Notes: a model not told the origin generated them from the sequence alone. A DNA stretch of 64,000 nt from Adiantum capillus-veneris (GCA_014529385.2 CM043955.1:152010140-152074139), one strand, 5' to 3'; positions 9,532-21,477 are shown, counted from the stretch's first letter. Translations and numbers: made by a program.

Positions 9532-12060
9532 AATTAACAGTTAATGTACAAACATAGTACTTCCCTTCTAAATTGATTACCACTTAATCATGCATCTAGA
9601 TGAGCCTTCTTAGTTCCAAGATGAGTTAAGGTAAAATGTTAGCAGATAGACAAGCTCTTCCCTTGTGCGACTCTGACGGCTTCAAATTAATGTTGTTGGT
9701 GAAGGAAAACAAGTCCAAATGCTCTGAAATTTTGTGTGGTGTATGTTCACAGGGCATTTAAGGTCACTCTATGATCCCAAATAGAAAATCAGTTCATTTG
9801 CAGCTTTTGCTCAGTCTATCGCGATAGACTAGCCATTTTTTGACAGGGATCCTATTTTGCAGTTGTGCCTCCACCAATTGGTTTCTCATACCTTGCACAT
9901 GATCTGATCCCATTTTCACCTCAAATGAATATCAAGTAACACCCTTTTGGATCAACTCCCATTTTTCCAGATTCCTTCCAAGGAGATGTTGGTCTATCTC
10001 CTTCATTTTGTGTTGTTTTGGGCTCAAACTTAGTGGGTAGTCTTCTTGCATCATGCTAAATCCAACTGTTAATTCAAAATTTTGGTTAGATGGCCTAGTA
10101 TTCCTCTGCTTAGTCTATCGCGATAGACTGGTAATTAGTGTCAATTTGTCATTTTTTGGCTCTGTGATCATCTGTCTGCCTTCTCCAAGTTGATGTAAGG
10201 TTTCTTGACCTCTCACATGTGAATTTTAACTGTCTGCCCTCGAGATGTCCTGTTCTGACTCTGAGTTGTCGTCATGTCTTTCTCAGCTTGCCATATGAGT
10301 CCATCCTATCACCAAATTTGGTGTACTGCCTTCATGTGCTTCCCCAAGTCTATCTTGTTCAAATTTTGAAAAGTCTTTCCCCCAATTATTGGTGTAGCAA
10401 GTCTATCGCGATAGACTAGGTTATTTGGCCAAAAGAGATCCCTCTTGCACTTTGATTTGATAATGGTGGCTAATATTCCTTGTTAGCACCCCTCATGAAG
10501 CCAAAATCTAAATTTTACTTGTCTAATTGTAAATTCAAGTCTATCGCGATAGACTAGCACTTAGTCATTTTTACCTTTTTTTTTAAAAAAAAAATGTTAG
10601 TTGACCACAATTGTGTTAATACGCTCTCCTAGACACACACATCAAGTTTTAATCAATTTAGAAGAGTGTACTCCCTGTTTGCACACTTAGCTGGGCCTGG
10701 AGTCGAAGTAGACCACTTAGGTGATGGTCGCCGTTCCTTTTGGTCATTGTATGACTCCGGCTGTCTTTTATTTCCTTTTGACCTTCCATCGAAGTAGTCA
10801 GTTGTTGTTTTGGTGTTTACAACACCAAAAACGACCATTTGGACATCTTTCTGGCCTGTTGCTGGCATTTTCCCTAGTGGAAGAGCTTTTTTCATGAGTG
10901 GACACATTCCATCTCGTAGTTGACCTCTTTTGGATGTACCTTGTTAAATTTGGTGTCATTTTGTCACTTGGTCGGCCCGTTAGAGTATCGTGACGCTTTG
11001 TGCAGTTTTCGTCAGATAGGGACTTTAGGCTCCGTTTTGACAAACTTTTTCATGGTCTAACCTTCAATCGGTTTGTCGAGGTTATTGGCTTGCTGTCTAT
11101 GAGTTTTGGCTCATTTTCGATCACCTTGGTTCAGTTGCACTTTTGCAGGTCCTGTGAAATTAGGGTTTTTTGAGCGGCTTCCTTCGCGCTTTTCGAGGTC
11201 ATAGGCTTGATCGCTAAGCTATAGGCATTGTGCCTTTCAATCATGGTTCCATTTGGTGGCCTCTAGGTCTCCCTAACAACCGGTCTACCGTATGTGTGCA
11301 CAGGTTGTGATTGTGATGCCGGCGAGGTTTTGCGACTAACTGAAGTAAACAACACTTAGAGTCAGTGTTGACGAGCGTACCTCTCATGTCTGATGTCGAT
11401 CTGGTGACCGTGCGCGATGGATGAGCTTCTGGAAGTCTCAACTACTGTAGGGAGCTCTCTCTCTCTCACAATGGAAAATGACTCAAATGAGAGATTTCTA
11501 GCTTAGCCTCTCTATATGTAATCAAGACTCCGACACAAAATTTTCCCATCTTTTACCTGTGGCCAATTTTTTTTGCGAGATGCGGTTTAGGCTCGCAAAT
11601 TTCCTGATTTGGACCTCGGTTGCTCCAGTTCTACCATTTTTGTAGATTTCTCCTGTTGGAGGTCCCTTCATGATGGTGGTCATTTTGCCCTGTCACCTTT
11701 GCAGTCCCTATTTTTTCTGTGTCTTCTTTACCTTGCTCCGATCAGGCGTCTCTTCTTTTGTTTTTCCATCTGGATTACGGATTTTTTCCTATAATTTTTG
11801 CTAGAAAATGGCTAAAATAAAGCAAATAAATCCCAAAATAACCCGAAAATAGCAATTCTAACCTATGAAAATACAAATGAAAAGCAAAACACTTTGTAGC
11901 TCACTTTTCTCTCGTCTATGTACATTCTCACTCATAATCGTCAACCTTGGCCTATTTTTTGCTGTTTTTAGACATTTTTTGGCCAGATTTGACTCTCTAT
12001 ATAGTCTATATACGTCCCTAGGGGCTCATGTATGATGATTTGGTCCCCAATTCTGATTAA
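9532..12060 (-). other. E2 spacer between second protease and accessory ORF
   Basis: About 2.5 kb with no credible coding sequence on either strand. It holds the first palindrome array (listed separately, 9727-10555). The rest (10600-12060) is AT-rich with short T and CT runs. In Tat-type elements the region after integrase is often filled with tandem repeats, which fits. Confidence 0.6.
9727..10555. repeat. Palindrome array 1 in E2 (four 18-bp palindromes)
   Basis: Four exact copies of the perfect palindrome AGTCTATCGCGATAGACT lie at 9813-9830, 10112-10129, 10400-10417 and 10538-10555, spaced 299, 288 and 138 bp. For the first three, a box like AAATTTGGTGTG lies exactly 86 bp to the left (9727, 10026, 10314). 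The sequence between is otherwise hardly alignable. I read this as an old tandem repeat of about 298 bp in which mainly the palindrome stayed fixed. The centre TCGCGA holds two symmetric CpG sites. A dimeric protein site, a cruciform or an RNA hairpin are all possible. Confidence 0.85.
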
Positions 12061-12294
12061 TTATGAGGGAATATTCTTTTTCCCAAAATCACACAATAAA
12101 ACGCAAAAATGGTTGGAAAATTGCTCACAAACAATACCCTCTAATATATGACATGAGTCCGCATTTGGAATGCCTCCCCCCCTCCTAGTTGGAGTCCTCC
12201 CGGACGACAGGGTATCGTCAAGGGTATGTGATGTGCATGGGTGTGAACTCGTGCTAATGCAGTCCTTGTAATATAGCCCTATATGCATGTGCAG

Positions 12295-12877
12295 TCAATG
12301 CATGTAGAAAGAATTTATGCGGTGTAAGAGGAAGGTATAAGCGATTCGCTTATTGGCATTTGTCGTTGAGGTTTCCTGTGGTAGCTTGAGCTGGCTGGCA
12401 GATTTTCTTTGCAAGGAGTAGTTATAAATCTGCCGCTCTTTGTTTGATTGTTTTCCACTGGTTTTGAATTGGCTTATGTGGCTCCTTTGAAGTTGATATT
12501 GTCGTATATTTTGTTGCATTTTCTAGTGGAACATTCTTTCTTTCTCCTTTGATGACTTGGGTCTTATAGATTCTTGTAGTTTTTGTTTTTGATTCTGTTT
12601 GTTTCCTCGTGCTGGTTGAATGATGTGGCTTGACATTGACAGTTGTAGATAACTGCTCGATGGTCATCTTTGGCCTCCCTTCTTGTGTTGTTGGCCCGTT
12701 TTGAATTGGTAATTTTGGCCGCCATACCAATATAGTCCGTTGCGTAATCGACCTATTGACTTTGGTTCTTTGAAGTTTTGTTGGATTTTGGTGTTTTGTC
12801 TGTTCTGCCTTATCCAAACTTTGTATTTCCTCCTTTGATGTAATTGTGCCTCGGCCAGATCTGTACGCCGTACCCAA
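12295..12877 (-). pseudogene. E2 basic low-complexity tail after second protease
   Basis: Two overlapping open stretches (12422-12877 and 12295-12519, different frames) encode polar sequence rich in Lys, Thr, Gln, Arg and Ser. They probably represent the frameshifted C-terminal tail of the second protease ORF, with a basic nucleic-acid-binding-like composition. No domain is recognised and either frame could be a chance opening. Confidence 0.35.
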
Positions 12878-13395
12878 ACTTGCCTGGTTCCCTGCATCGA
12901 TGTTGATTTTTTATAAGACGTTGTTGGACTTGTAAACTCTGTTTGTTGTTGGGCATATCCTTGCGGTTGTATTGACTCCTGTTTCCTCCTTGACATGTAT
13001 TGGTTATATTTTAAGAAGGGTTCTGAAAAGTTTTCATTTCGAAACAGTGCTTCATTAGTATCCAAATCAATGAATACACTGTTAGCTTTCATCCATGACA
13101 CTGCTAAAATACACGGCGTTGTTGATCTACTTGGTGGCAGTACATGGAATTTTGTAGTGTACTGGTGTGCCTGCACTGTGATTGGTATTATAATAGACCC
13201 CAATGTGGTCACCTCATCACCCGATGCTACTTTCAACCGGTGTGTCTCTGGGATCGTCCTCATTGGTCCAAGTTTCTGAAAGAGCTCAAAGCTGATGACG
13301 CTCATTTTTGCTCCAGTGTCAAGCAATGTATAGATTTCAACTTGTTTTGTGCCTGCATAAGCTTTTATGTAAGGACTACACCACGTATCTTCCAA
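12664..13395 (-). pseudogene. E2 second retropepsin-like aspartic protease
   Basis: A 243-codon ORF downstream of integrase. Residues 22-36 read YTLLDTGAKMSVISF, the retropepsin active-site loop (DTG at 26-28). Further hydrophobic strands follow, then CILAVSWM (about 95-102) at the place of the conserved ILG-type motif. It is in the same frame as the integrase C-terminal piece (13432-13908) and separated from it by one TGA, so the ancestral product was probably an integrase-protease fusion or a readthrough product. After residue 130 the sequence turns basic and low in complexity. E2 already has a protease in the normal place (17495-19474). A clipped gag-pol protease has a DSG loop and different flanks, so this is not a local duplicate by eye. 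Confidence 0.65.
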
Positions 13396-13431
13396 GTCGT
13401 CAATGATGCTATCATCCTGAGCCCTAAAGTC

Positions 13432-13908
13432 TCACATGGTCTTTTCTAATTCTTCGCTTTGTATATCCGCTTCGATTGTTTGGGATGTCAAAAGAGGATA
13501 TTCGTCAGTCATCATTGGGGTGACCATGTTTATTGTCGTTAGAAACTGCTTTTGTTTAGCAATCCATTCCTTGGCTTCTTGTTGAGCCTGGTCCTGGATT
13601 CTTTGTTGTTCCTGTCTATAGGCTTTTCCATAATGCAATTGAAACAACATTTCCGGTGTTAAAGGTAGATGATATTTTTTTAAACGACACCCACTAATCC
13701 AGTTCAGCATTTCTTTTCCATCTAGTGTCGACAGTTTTACTGCTCCGCTGGACGATATTTCTTGGATCAAATAAGGCCCCATTCCCCTTTTCTTTAGCTT
13801 TTTGGCATGCTGTTTAAGGGTGTATACTAAGACATAGTCGCCCGTTTTAAAGTCCTTGTTCTTGACATGTTTGTCAAAAAACTCTTTCTGTTGTCTTTTT
13901 TTTTGCAT
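13432..13908 (-). pseudogene. E2 integrase C-terminal region
   Basis: 158 codons beginning within the end of the integrase core ORF. Residues about 15-65 read like the integrase C-terminal GPY/F-type module: FKTGDYVLVY and GMGPYLIQEISSSGAVKLSTLDG. It continues in a Gln-rich helical tail. It is in a different frame from 13874-15985; the switch falls at a run of nine T (about 13895-13904 on the plus strand), a likely homopolymer slip. It ends at a TGA that separates it from the second protease. Confidence 0.7.
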
Positions 13909-15985
13909 ATATGGCTGCTACAGCATTGGGTCGTAACTCATCTAATTTTTCAAGGTCCTCTAATCGTTTTGAAAGTTCATGCCCCGTCCAATCCAATTTT
14001 TTGGCTACTCTTAGTGTGGGGATCAAAAAGTCAATAGGCAATATTGCATTTAACCCATATACCATATTAAATGGTCTAGCATTGAGTGTTGTTTTATATG
14101 CAACTCGATAAGCCCACAATGCCGAATAGAGCATCTGATCCCAATCTGTTCTTGTTTCACTAACCAGTTTCGTAAGAACTGTGCACAATATTTTGTTGGT
14201 CGCTTCCGCTTGGCCATTGGCTTGTGGATGATAGGGTGCAGATTTGCGATGAATTACCATAAACTCATTTAAGAGATGTTGGATAACTTCATTTACAAAG
14301 TGTGTCCCTCTATCACTCACCAGCTCGATTGGAAGGCCATAACGTGCAAACACATATTCATATAAGAATTGTGCCGTGGTTCTAGCGTCTGCTTTCGTTG
14401 TGGCTTTTGCTTCCACCCATTTGGTCATGTAATCCATGGCTACTATGATATATTGTGCTTGTGAACGATACACTGGTGGAGTGATAGGACCAACAAAGTC
14501 CAATCCCCATTTAGCAAATGCTCGAGCATTCATCATTGGTCTTAAAGGCATTTCGTCTCTTTTAACTGGTACCTTAGTGCGTTGACATTCATCACACCTT
14601 TTCACGAATTCTGCTGCATCTTGAATCATGGTCGGCCACCATATACCTGCAATCATAATGATTTTCACGGTTCTCTCTGCTGAAAAATGACCTCCTGCTA
14701 TGCCTGCATGAGCTTGTTCCAATAATGAAAAGTAGTCATTTTCATGAGGAACTAACCTTAGCTGGTCATCAGTTCCTCTTTTATACAATTGGTCACTAAT
14801 GAGGGTATACCTATTCACTTCTATTTGTAAAGCCTTTTGTCTGGCTTTTGACCAGTCTCCCGGAAGCTCCTTATTAGTCAAATATTCCACAATAGCATGA
14901 CTCCATGCGGGTGCTACTGTCACTTGGTATAATGTGGCATAATCCACAGTAGTATTGGATGTACAAAAGTCGCATTTCTTGATGTAATTAGCTACATCGC
15001 CTGCCATTCCTGGCCAATACACTCCAAGTCTTCTTAATTGTTCATACATCATTTGATTTCCTCTATGGAATCCCCCTGTTTGTGTATGAGCCTCCTCTAG
15101 ATACGCTTCGTACTCCTCTGGTCCTATACACAACCTTAAAATCCCATCGCTTCCATGATGGTATAAGCTTCCCGCAAGCATTGTGTAATTTCGTGCTTGT
15201 CTAACGTCTTCCACCGTGTTTTTGTCGTCAAGATTCATTCCATATGTCAGCAACGGAATAATTTGCTCTATCCATTTTGGTACCATCTCTATATTAAACA
15301 GGTATGCGTCTGGGAGATCATCATCTACCCCAGTAGCTTTTTCGCCATGTAGTAATCGAGAAAGGTGGTCTGCTCTTTGATGAGTTTTCCCTTTCTTAAC
15401 TACTACCGTAAAATCAAACTCCAGCAACACAATGAACCATCTTACAATTCGTCCCGTGTTACAAGTTTTGTTTACTAAGTACAAGAGTGCCTGATGATCC
15501 ACAAAGAATGTGAATTTGTTCGCTAGCAAGTAATGCCGAAATTTCTTTACCGCATATATCATACCCAATCCTTCTCTTTCAGTGGTAGTATAATTCTTTT
15601 CTGCACTGTTGAGTTGTCTACTAGCATAATTGATTCGAAAATCCGTATTACCCTCTCCTGGTAGTGCTAATATACAGCCTATTGCAAATGCCGAAGCATC
15701 TACATGTACATGGAAGATCTTTGACCAATCTGGTGCTTTTAGAATTGGTGCAGATACCATTGCATCTTTTAGTTTCTGGAATGACTCCTGACATTCATTG
15801 GTCCAAATGAAGAGCGTGATTAGACTATACAAGGGTTTTGCTATTACAGCGTACATGTAGATAAAACGTCGGTAGTATCCACAATGTCCCATAAATGATT
15901 GTACCTCTCGTACACTGTTTGGTCTTGGAAATTCTATGATCACCTTTACCTTGTCTTCATCAGTGGTAATTCCATTAGCCGACAC
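13874..15985 (-). pseudogene. E2 pol: end of RT, RNase H, tandem H2C2, integrase core
   Basis: 703 codons. Residues 1-80 are the RT connection (YYRRFIYMY, KPLYSLI). RNase H follows with D96, E138 (TTEREGL), D163 and D206. There are then two H2C2 zinc-binding domains: H300, H307, C338, C341 and H426, H433, C464, C467, both spaced H-X6-H-X30-C-X2-C. The integrase core has D496 (GLDFVGP), D558 (VSDRGTHF) and E594 (GQAEATN), the classical DD35E. All catalytic residues are intact. It is joined in frame to the RT piece through one TAA (16007-16009). Confidence 0.85.
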
Positions 15986-16006
15986 TATGTGGCCTAAGAT
16001 TTTACC

Positions 16007-16756
16007 TTATCGTACCATGAATACACATTTTTCTGGGTTGAGGCAAATCCTATACGTTCTGCATTTTTCGAATACCTTTCTAAGATAATCTATATGGTCT
16101 TCTCTCAATAGAGAATAGACACACAAGTCGTCCATGTAAATATCCAAGAATATTCTCAAGTATTCTTTAAAAGCGTGTGTCATTAATCTCTGAAATGTGG
16201 CTGGAGCATTGGTCAAGCCGAATGGCATTACCCTAAATGCATATATGCCCCATTCTGTTGCAAACACTGTTTTGTATTGATCTTCTAGTTTGACCCCCAA
16301 TTGGTTATAACCAGAGAATCCATCCATAAAGCTATAGGCTTCCTTGCCTGCTACTCGTTCTAGGACGTGTTCAGTGATAGGAAGAGGGTAGTTGTCCCTT
16401 ATTTTTGCTACGTTTACCTTCTTGAGATTCACACACACTCGTAATTTCCCATTTTTCTTGGGTACCACCACTATCGGTGACACCCAGTCCATGTGCTCTA
16501 TCTCATAAATAAATTCAACCTCCATAAGTTTGTCTATCTCTTCTTTTATCCTTTTGGCAAATGTCTCATTATACGTGTATGGACGTTGTTTGCTTGGCTT
16601 GGCATCAGACTTCAGAGGGATTGAATGTTCACAAATGTTAGGATCCACCCCCTTCAAATCTTTGTACGACCATGCAAATACATCTCGAAGCTCCTTAAGT
16701 GTTTTGATCAGTAAGTCCTCTTCTTCCCGACCTACATCTGTGGCAATGTAAGCAGG
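16007..16756 (-). pseudogene. E2 reverse transcriptase
   Basis: The open frame runs from the TGA at 16757-16759 to a TAA at 16007-16009. Counting from the Met at 16657, the RT palm shows D112 (SFMDGFSGYNQ), [12 protein letters not shown] (144-155) and YMDD (174-177), the two catalytic Asp of RT. The sequence before that Met (DVFAWSYKDLKGVDP) is the usual Ty3 RT lead-in, so the Met is internal. The frame is the same as protease upstream and RNase H downstream; only stops interrupt. Confidence 0.85.
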
Positions 16757-17488
16757 TCAAGGACTTTCTCCTAGCTCTGCTAAGTCTATTTTCTTGGCGT
16801 TCTCTGGTCCATCGTAGGACTCGTTTGATTTAGGCTCCCTCATTGGTTGCTGAACCACCAATCTTCTTTCCTGAATGGTGTACTTACAATAGTGAGGAGG
16901 TACATTTATCTTTTTACTCCCATCACTAGCGTTCGTTCCATCGCTACTTTCCATTTCAGTTGTCCATACATTTTTAATTTTTTGTTTCAACTCATTGTAT
17001 CTCGTTTTCCGTTCAATTTTCGTAATAATTGGACTACCAGAGACATTCAGTTTTTCTGTTGCAACTCTTTTTTTTGTTTTGCTGGTTTTCTTAGGTTTCA
17101 ACAGTCTGGACTTAAATCCTGAGCCTTCAACAACCTTAAGAAATCTTCTTGACACTTTATCCTTAGCACAATCAACAGCATGAATGTTCATAAGGAAATG
17201 TGTCTTATCCCTAAACTCCGGCATGGGTCTCAGCCTGGTTGGTAGACTGATATGGTGTCGTTTACTCTTGTATCTTTTTTGGCGTCTCTCACTTTGGTTT
17301 GGGAAGGTGTAGAAGACGTCATTGTCTTGATCTTGATTGTCGTCTTCCTCCGTATTTTCCGACTTCTCGTCATCCGCATTATCCTTGTTTTCACTTTGAT
17401 CAGAAGAATCATAAAATTCTTCTCCCTCGTGCTTGATTTCTTTAGTGGGGATGTCAACATAGCCCACTATCTTAATCTCAAGTTTCAT
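16757..17488 (-). pseudogene. E2 linker between protease and RT
   Basis: 243 codons in frame with the protease ORF (one TAA at 17495-17497) and with RT (TGA at 16757-16759). The first 60 residues are very acidic (runs of Glu, Asp and Asn), the next 100 very basic. No enzyme motif seen. A linker this long and this charged is unusual between protease and RT in Ty3 elements. Confidence 0.65.
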
Positions 17489-17494
17489 TTCTGT

Positions 17495-19474
17495 TTAATT
17501 GATCCTCATATTCTCAGTATCTCCATCGTTCTCGTCCTCCTCCACAATTTTGCTCAACATGTAGTATGGTATGATATCGTAGCCATTCTCATCACAAAAT
17601 TTGGTGGGCGTGACTTCATTGACGCATACATCCAATGTAGCCAAAATTTGAGACCATTCTAGGGGTTTGAGCTTCTCTTCAGGAAAAGGTTCTCGTATAT
17701 ATGCATCGTCTTCCAATACCCTCTCTAGTGTCTTTTCATTGTGGTCAAATTCACTACATTGAGATGCCCCACACATCCATATCTCCTTTTTCTTACAAAG
17801 CCACGTTGGGACTTCTGATCCACTAATGGTGGCTGAGTCAAATTCTTCCACAGGGGTTCTCGTGACATCATGGTAGCTATGATTTTTCATGTTTACTTGT
17901 GTAGTAGTTTCAGCATGTCTTAGATACAAATAATCATACCCCCAGTCCTGCACCATTTTGAGTTGCCTCATGAACGGCCTACCAAGGATAATTTCATAGT
18001 TGTTCTTCTTGCCAAAATCTACTATGGCAAAGGTATGTTCGTACTCTATGCCACAGGAAGATACCACAATTGCCTCAAGCAATCCTATAGGCCTTTCTAT
18101 GTGCCCATCCGCCAGTTGCAATTTCATTCTAGTTGTTCGTATTGCTGGTTTTCCCCATTTTTCCCATAGCATTTTGGTCGCAATGGCAATGCCAGCTCCA
18201 CTATCAAGTATTGCCTTAGTCTCTATGCCGTTATATTCAACTAGTAGGGTTGTGTTGTCATCTTCACCCTCACAATACTCTCCTACCTTGTTGAGTGGCA
18301 CTGGTCTCGTGTTAACTTTCTTCGGTTCTGTGTCATTGAGCTCGGTTTCGAAGAACTTAAGAGGCGTCCTTATACCAAATTTTTCAAGACATTTTTCCAC
18401 TTCCGTCCACATGCTTTGCCTAATTTTTAACAATTCTGCCAATGTGATTGTACACTTGACCGGAGTGGTCAACAAATCTGTCAGGATTTTAGTGTCCAAT
18501 TGATTTGACCCGCCTATTCTTTGAGAAGGTACTCTTCGAATTTCTGACCTTGCCTCATAGTCCCCCATATATGATGGCAAAGTTCTGAGTGATGCTGGTC
18601 TGCTATCTTCGGATGCAACTGAACCATTATCCCCTTGAAATGAGTTAACGTCTAAATCCCATGGAGGCTTATTCAAGTTCAACTCCAAGAAAGGCGCCGA
18701 CTCGACTGTTTTTGTCTCATATTTTTCTTGAGCTTTTCGCACCGTTTCCCATAGTTCTTCAGGCCAATTTTCTTCCACAATAGGGGTATATGGTTGAAAA
18801 TCTTTCAGTGATTCATCAGTGCTATTAGGCACGTCTCTTGCATCCTCTACATCCGGCAAGGATTTAACGTTTTCTATCTTGTCGGGTATCCTTTGTTCGG
18901 TTTTGTGAGGTGTTTCATTGTTTGGTGGTTTGATTACTCTATCTCCCACTTCCATAGGTGGAGGCTCCAGTAAAGCTTGTGCAATTTCAATCAGCTGTTT
19001 GCACATCTCTAGTCTCTGTTTTTCTATCTCTGGATATGGATGTGTCATCCACCTTTGCTCTAGAGTCTGTCTGTTCTTCAATCTTGCTTCATATGCTTGC
19101 AAGATTGCATCTAAGGGTTCACTGATCTTATCTACCAATACCGACCCTCCTGAGCTTGCACTTCTTGGTCCCTCCGTTGATTTTAGAGAGTCGGACTCTC
19201 TTTGCTGTTTAAGTTTCTCTCGAGCTATCATTAGCTCAACTTCTACATCTTTTTGTTTTCGTTCACGTCTAGCTTTCATTTTCTCTCTTCGTTCTTTCCA
19301 AGGATTATCATGACTGACGCTAGACTTGTCAGTCTTGATTTCTTCCTGATTTTCATCGTTACTCTTGGGCTGATTGTCATTTCTCCTTGCTTGGGCTCTC
19401 GTCAAGACTTTAACAGGAATCGGACTTTCGTTTTCTGACCCTCCACTGGAAGGCAACGCTCCCACCATATTCAA
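17495..19474 (-). pseudogene. E2 gag-pol protease with long N-terminal extension
   Basis: 659 codons. Residues 50-95 form a highly charged, probably coiled-coil helix; 100-330 are polar and probably disordered. A retropepsin fold follows: VEYNGIETKAILDSGAGIAI with the DSG loop at 424-426, a flap region, and IILGRPFM (495-502). The part after 520 leads to RT. Upstream it is in frame with the zinc knuckle ORF through a single TGA. Catalytic Asp present. Confidence 0.8.
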
Positions 19475-19591
19475 GGTAGTTTTTTCTCCTTTGCTCGGGT
19501 TTTTAGGGAAATTAGGGATCCAGTGAGTAATTTCACACTCGGTGCAATATGCGTTGACCCTAATGATTTCTTCATGAGGGCAGTCTCTCAG

Positions 19592-20530
19592 TCAATGGTC
19601 TCCACCACACTTGTAGCATGGTCCTTTAGGCTGTTGAGGTGCTCTTGGAGCTCCTCTTTGTTGGTGTGCAATTCTTTGCCCGCTCATGCCTCCGTTGGCT
19701 ATGAACAACAGTGTTCTTTCATCCAAGCTATATCTTCCTTCCCCTGCTGCCTGTGCAGCAGTTGGTGGTCCTGTATTTCCTATCATGCTCCATGGTTCTG
19801 GTGTAGAGGGTTCTTCCGGTGGATAATAGACAGAGTTCACCGCATATCCATTGGGCTCGTCGTAGTATGCATGCATAGGTACCAAAGCCTTCTCATCCGA
19901 CTCACTTACTGTGGGTGTGTATCTTATGCCGACTGGTCGTAATCCTGGTAGGGGTGGTTGTTGTCCCAACACTGGTTGTGGTCTTTCTACACCTACAGGT
20001 CCTGGTAGGTTGCCTGTCTGATATCTAGGCATCGGTGGGACTTGAGGGGATGTCGCCTGAGCTTGCGGAGCATATGGTCGTTCTCTCACATATCCCTTGT
20101 TATAATAACACTCCTCCGTCCCATGGTTTGTCCATTTTTGTTCAATTGCACACCATTTTGGTTGTTTAGCTTGTGGTTTGGAATACAAGTAAATCTTTTT
20201 AAGCACTTTCTCTATAAGCTGCTCTTGGCTTACCGCTACTTCTCCTTTCGGTGTTGTCTTAGCAGACTTGCTTCCGCTTTGTTGTGAGGAAGAATCATCG
20301 TCAAGATCCTTGAACTCACCCTCTTTGTATACCGCACAATTGTCCACAAGGTATAGAGCTTCCTTGGTTAAATCATTCAACGTCGTGCTCCTTTTCATAT
20401 GTAAGTCCTTTTGAAGATCTGCATTCCTTAGTCCTTGGATAAATATAAGCATAAGTCTGGACTGAGTTGGCAGTTCTTCCACGGGGCAAAACTTAACATA
20501 TCTTTTTAATCGGAGGGCTGCCTTTTGCAC
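19592..20530 (-). pseudogene. E2 gag C-terminal half with zinc knuckle
   Basis: 312 codons. The N-terminal part (LPTQSRLMLIFIQGLRN) is the end of a retrotransposon gag fold. A CX2C-type element with WCAIEQKWTNHGTEECYY follows at about 147-165, then a long Pro/Gln-rich linker, then CYKCGGDH at the end. The frame stops at TGA (19592-19594) exactly where the zinc knuckle CX2CX4HX4C should continue; after the stop the same frame reads LRDCPHEE, giving the last Cys. A Trp codon to TGA change is the simplest explanation. Confidence 0.8.
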
Positions 20531-20649
20531 GACTCGCCATCTTTCTGTTTGAATTTATGGATTTGTGAGACTGTATTATGAGCTATTCCCCTTTGTGAGA
20601 ATTCCTCGATAAACTCGTCAAACACTTCCTCCATAGACTCAAAGTCTCT

Positions 20650-21408
20650 TCACTCCACTGAGTCAAACCATGTAGCAGGATCATCCTCTAAGGTTAAACC
20701 AAATCCTGCAAATTGAGTAGGAAAGTCTAACACCTCTTCAGCTCTAATTACACGCACAAAGGCTGCTACATGATCGCTCGGATCCTTGCTTCCCGTATAT
20801 TTCTTGTTTACCCATTTTTGCACTTGAGAAGGTCTAATTCTACGATGGTCTACAAATCTCATCATGGGATCTCCCCATCCTAGCCGATATACCTCCTCTA
20901 GTCTTCTGTAGTGGCCAGGTTCCTCTCCCAATGGTGCTCCTAATCCATAATTTCTAACAGTTCCCGCGAGAGATGGTTCATCTCTCCGAACTCGTTCTCG
21001 GGGTGGTCTTCCAGGCTCAGTTGACCCCTGAGTCTTTGTCTTACTCTCTCCTTGATACTGTGCATAGAGTGGTGGTTCTTGTAAATCCCTTAGCCCTCGT
21101 GCAGTTTGATAACCCTCTCGGGTTTGGTCTTGTTCTAATGTAGCACTCTGTCGAAGCCATGCCTGCAATGATGGCTGAGTAGCTGGTTGGTCCTGGTAAT
21201 TGGACGTCGGTTGTCGGGTAGAATGTGAGGTAGCGTCATACTCTTCTGAAAAGGGATTTGTCGACTTGCTAGGGGTGTAGGTGTCTCTTGGTACTTCGTC
21301 GGGGCCATAGGTCGATGCTCCTGGAACTATTGCCTTTTCAATCTCCTGTGGGAGAATACGTTTGTATTCTCGCCCGTATCTGTCAACAAAAACAATATCC
21401 TTCCCCAT
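20650..21408 (-). pseudogene. E2 gag, central part
   Basis: 252 codons. After a polar first half, residues about 165-252 read like the start of the Ty3 gag matrix/capsid domain (VQKWVNKKYTGSKDPSDHVAAFVRVIRAEEV and DDPATWFDSVE). It lies in the frame of 22113 and 21684, and the next gag piece (20530) is in another frame, so a frameshift lies between 20530 and 20650. Confidence 0.75.
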
Positions 21409-21477
21409 AGCAGTTTCATAAGAAAATAAGTAAAGAACCTTGTCTTTGCTTAATTCGTTTGGGTAGGGTTCCTTGCA

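Noticed and set aside
9727-10555. CRISPR-like regularly spaced palindromic repeats
   Set aside because: The spacing is about 298 bp, spacers are related to each other, there are no cas genes, and the context is a plant retrotransposon.
18000-18503. 167-codon plus-strand ORF
   Set aside because: Antisense shadow of the E2 protease ORF with no domain.
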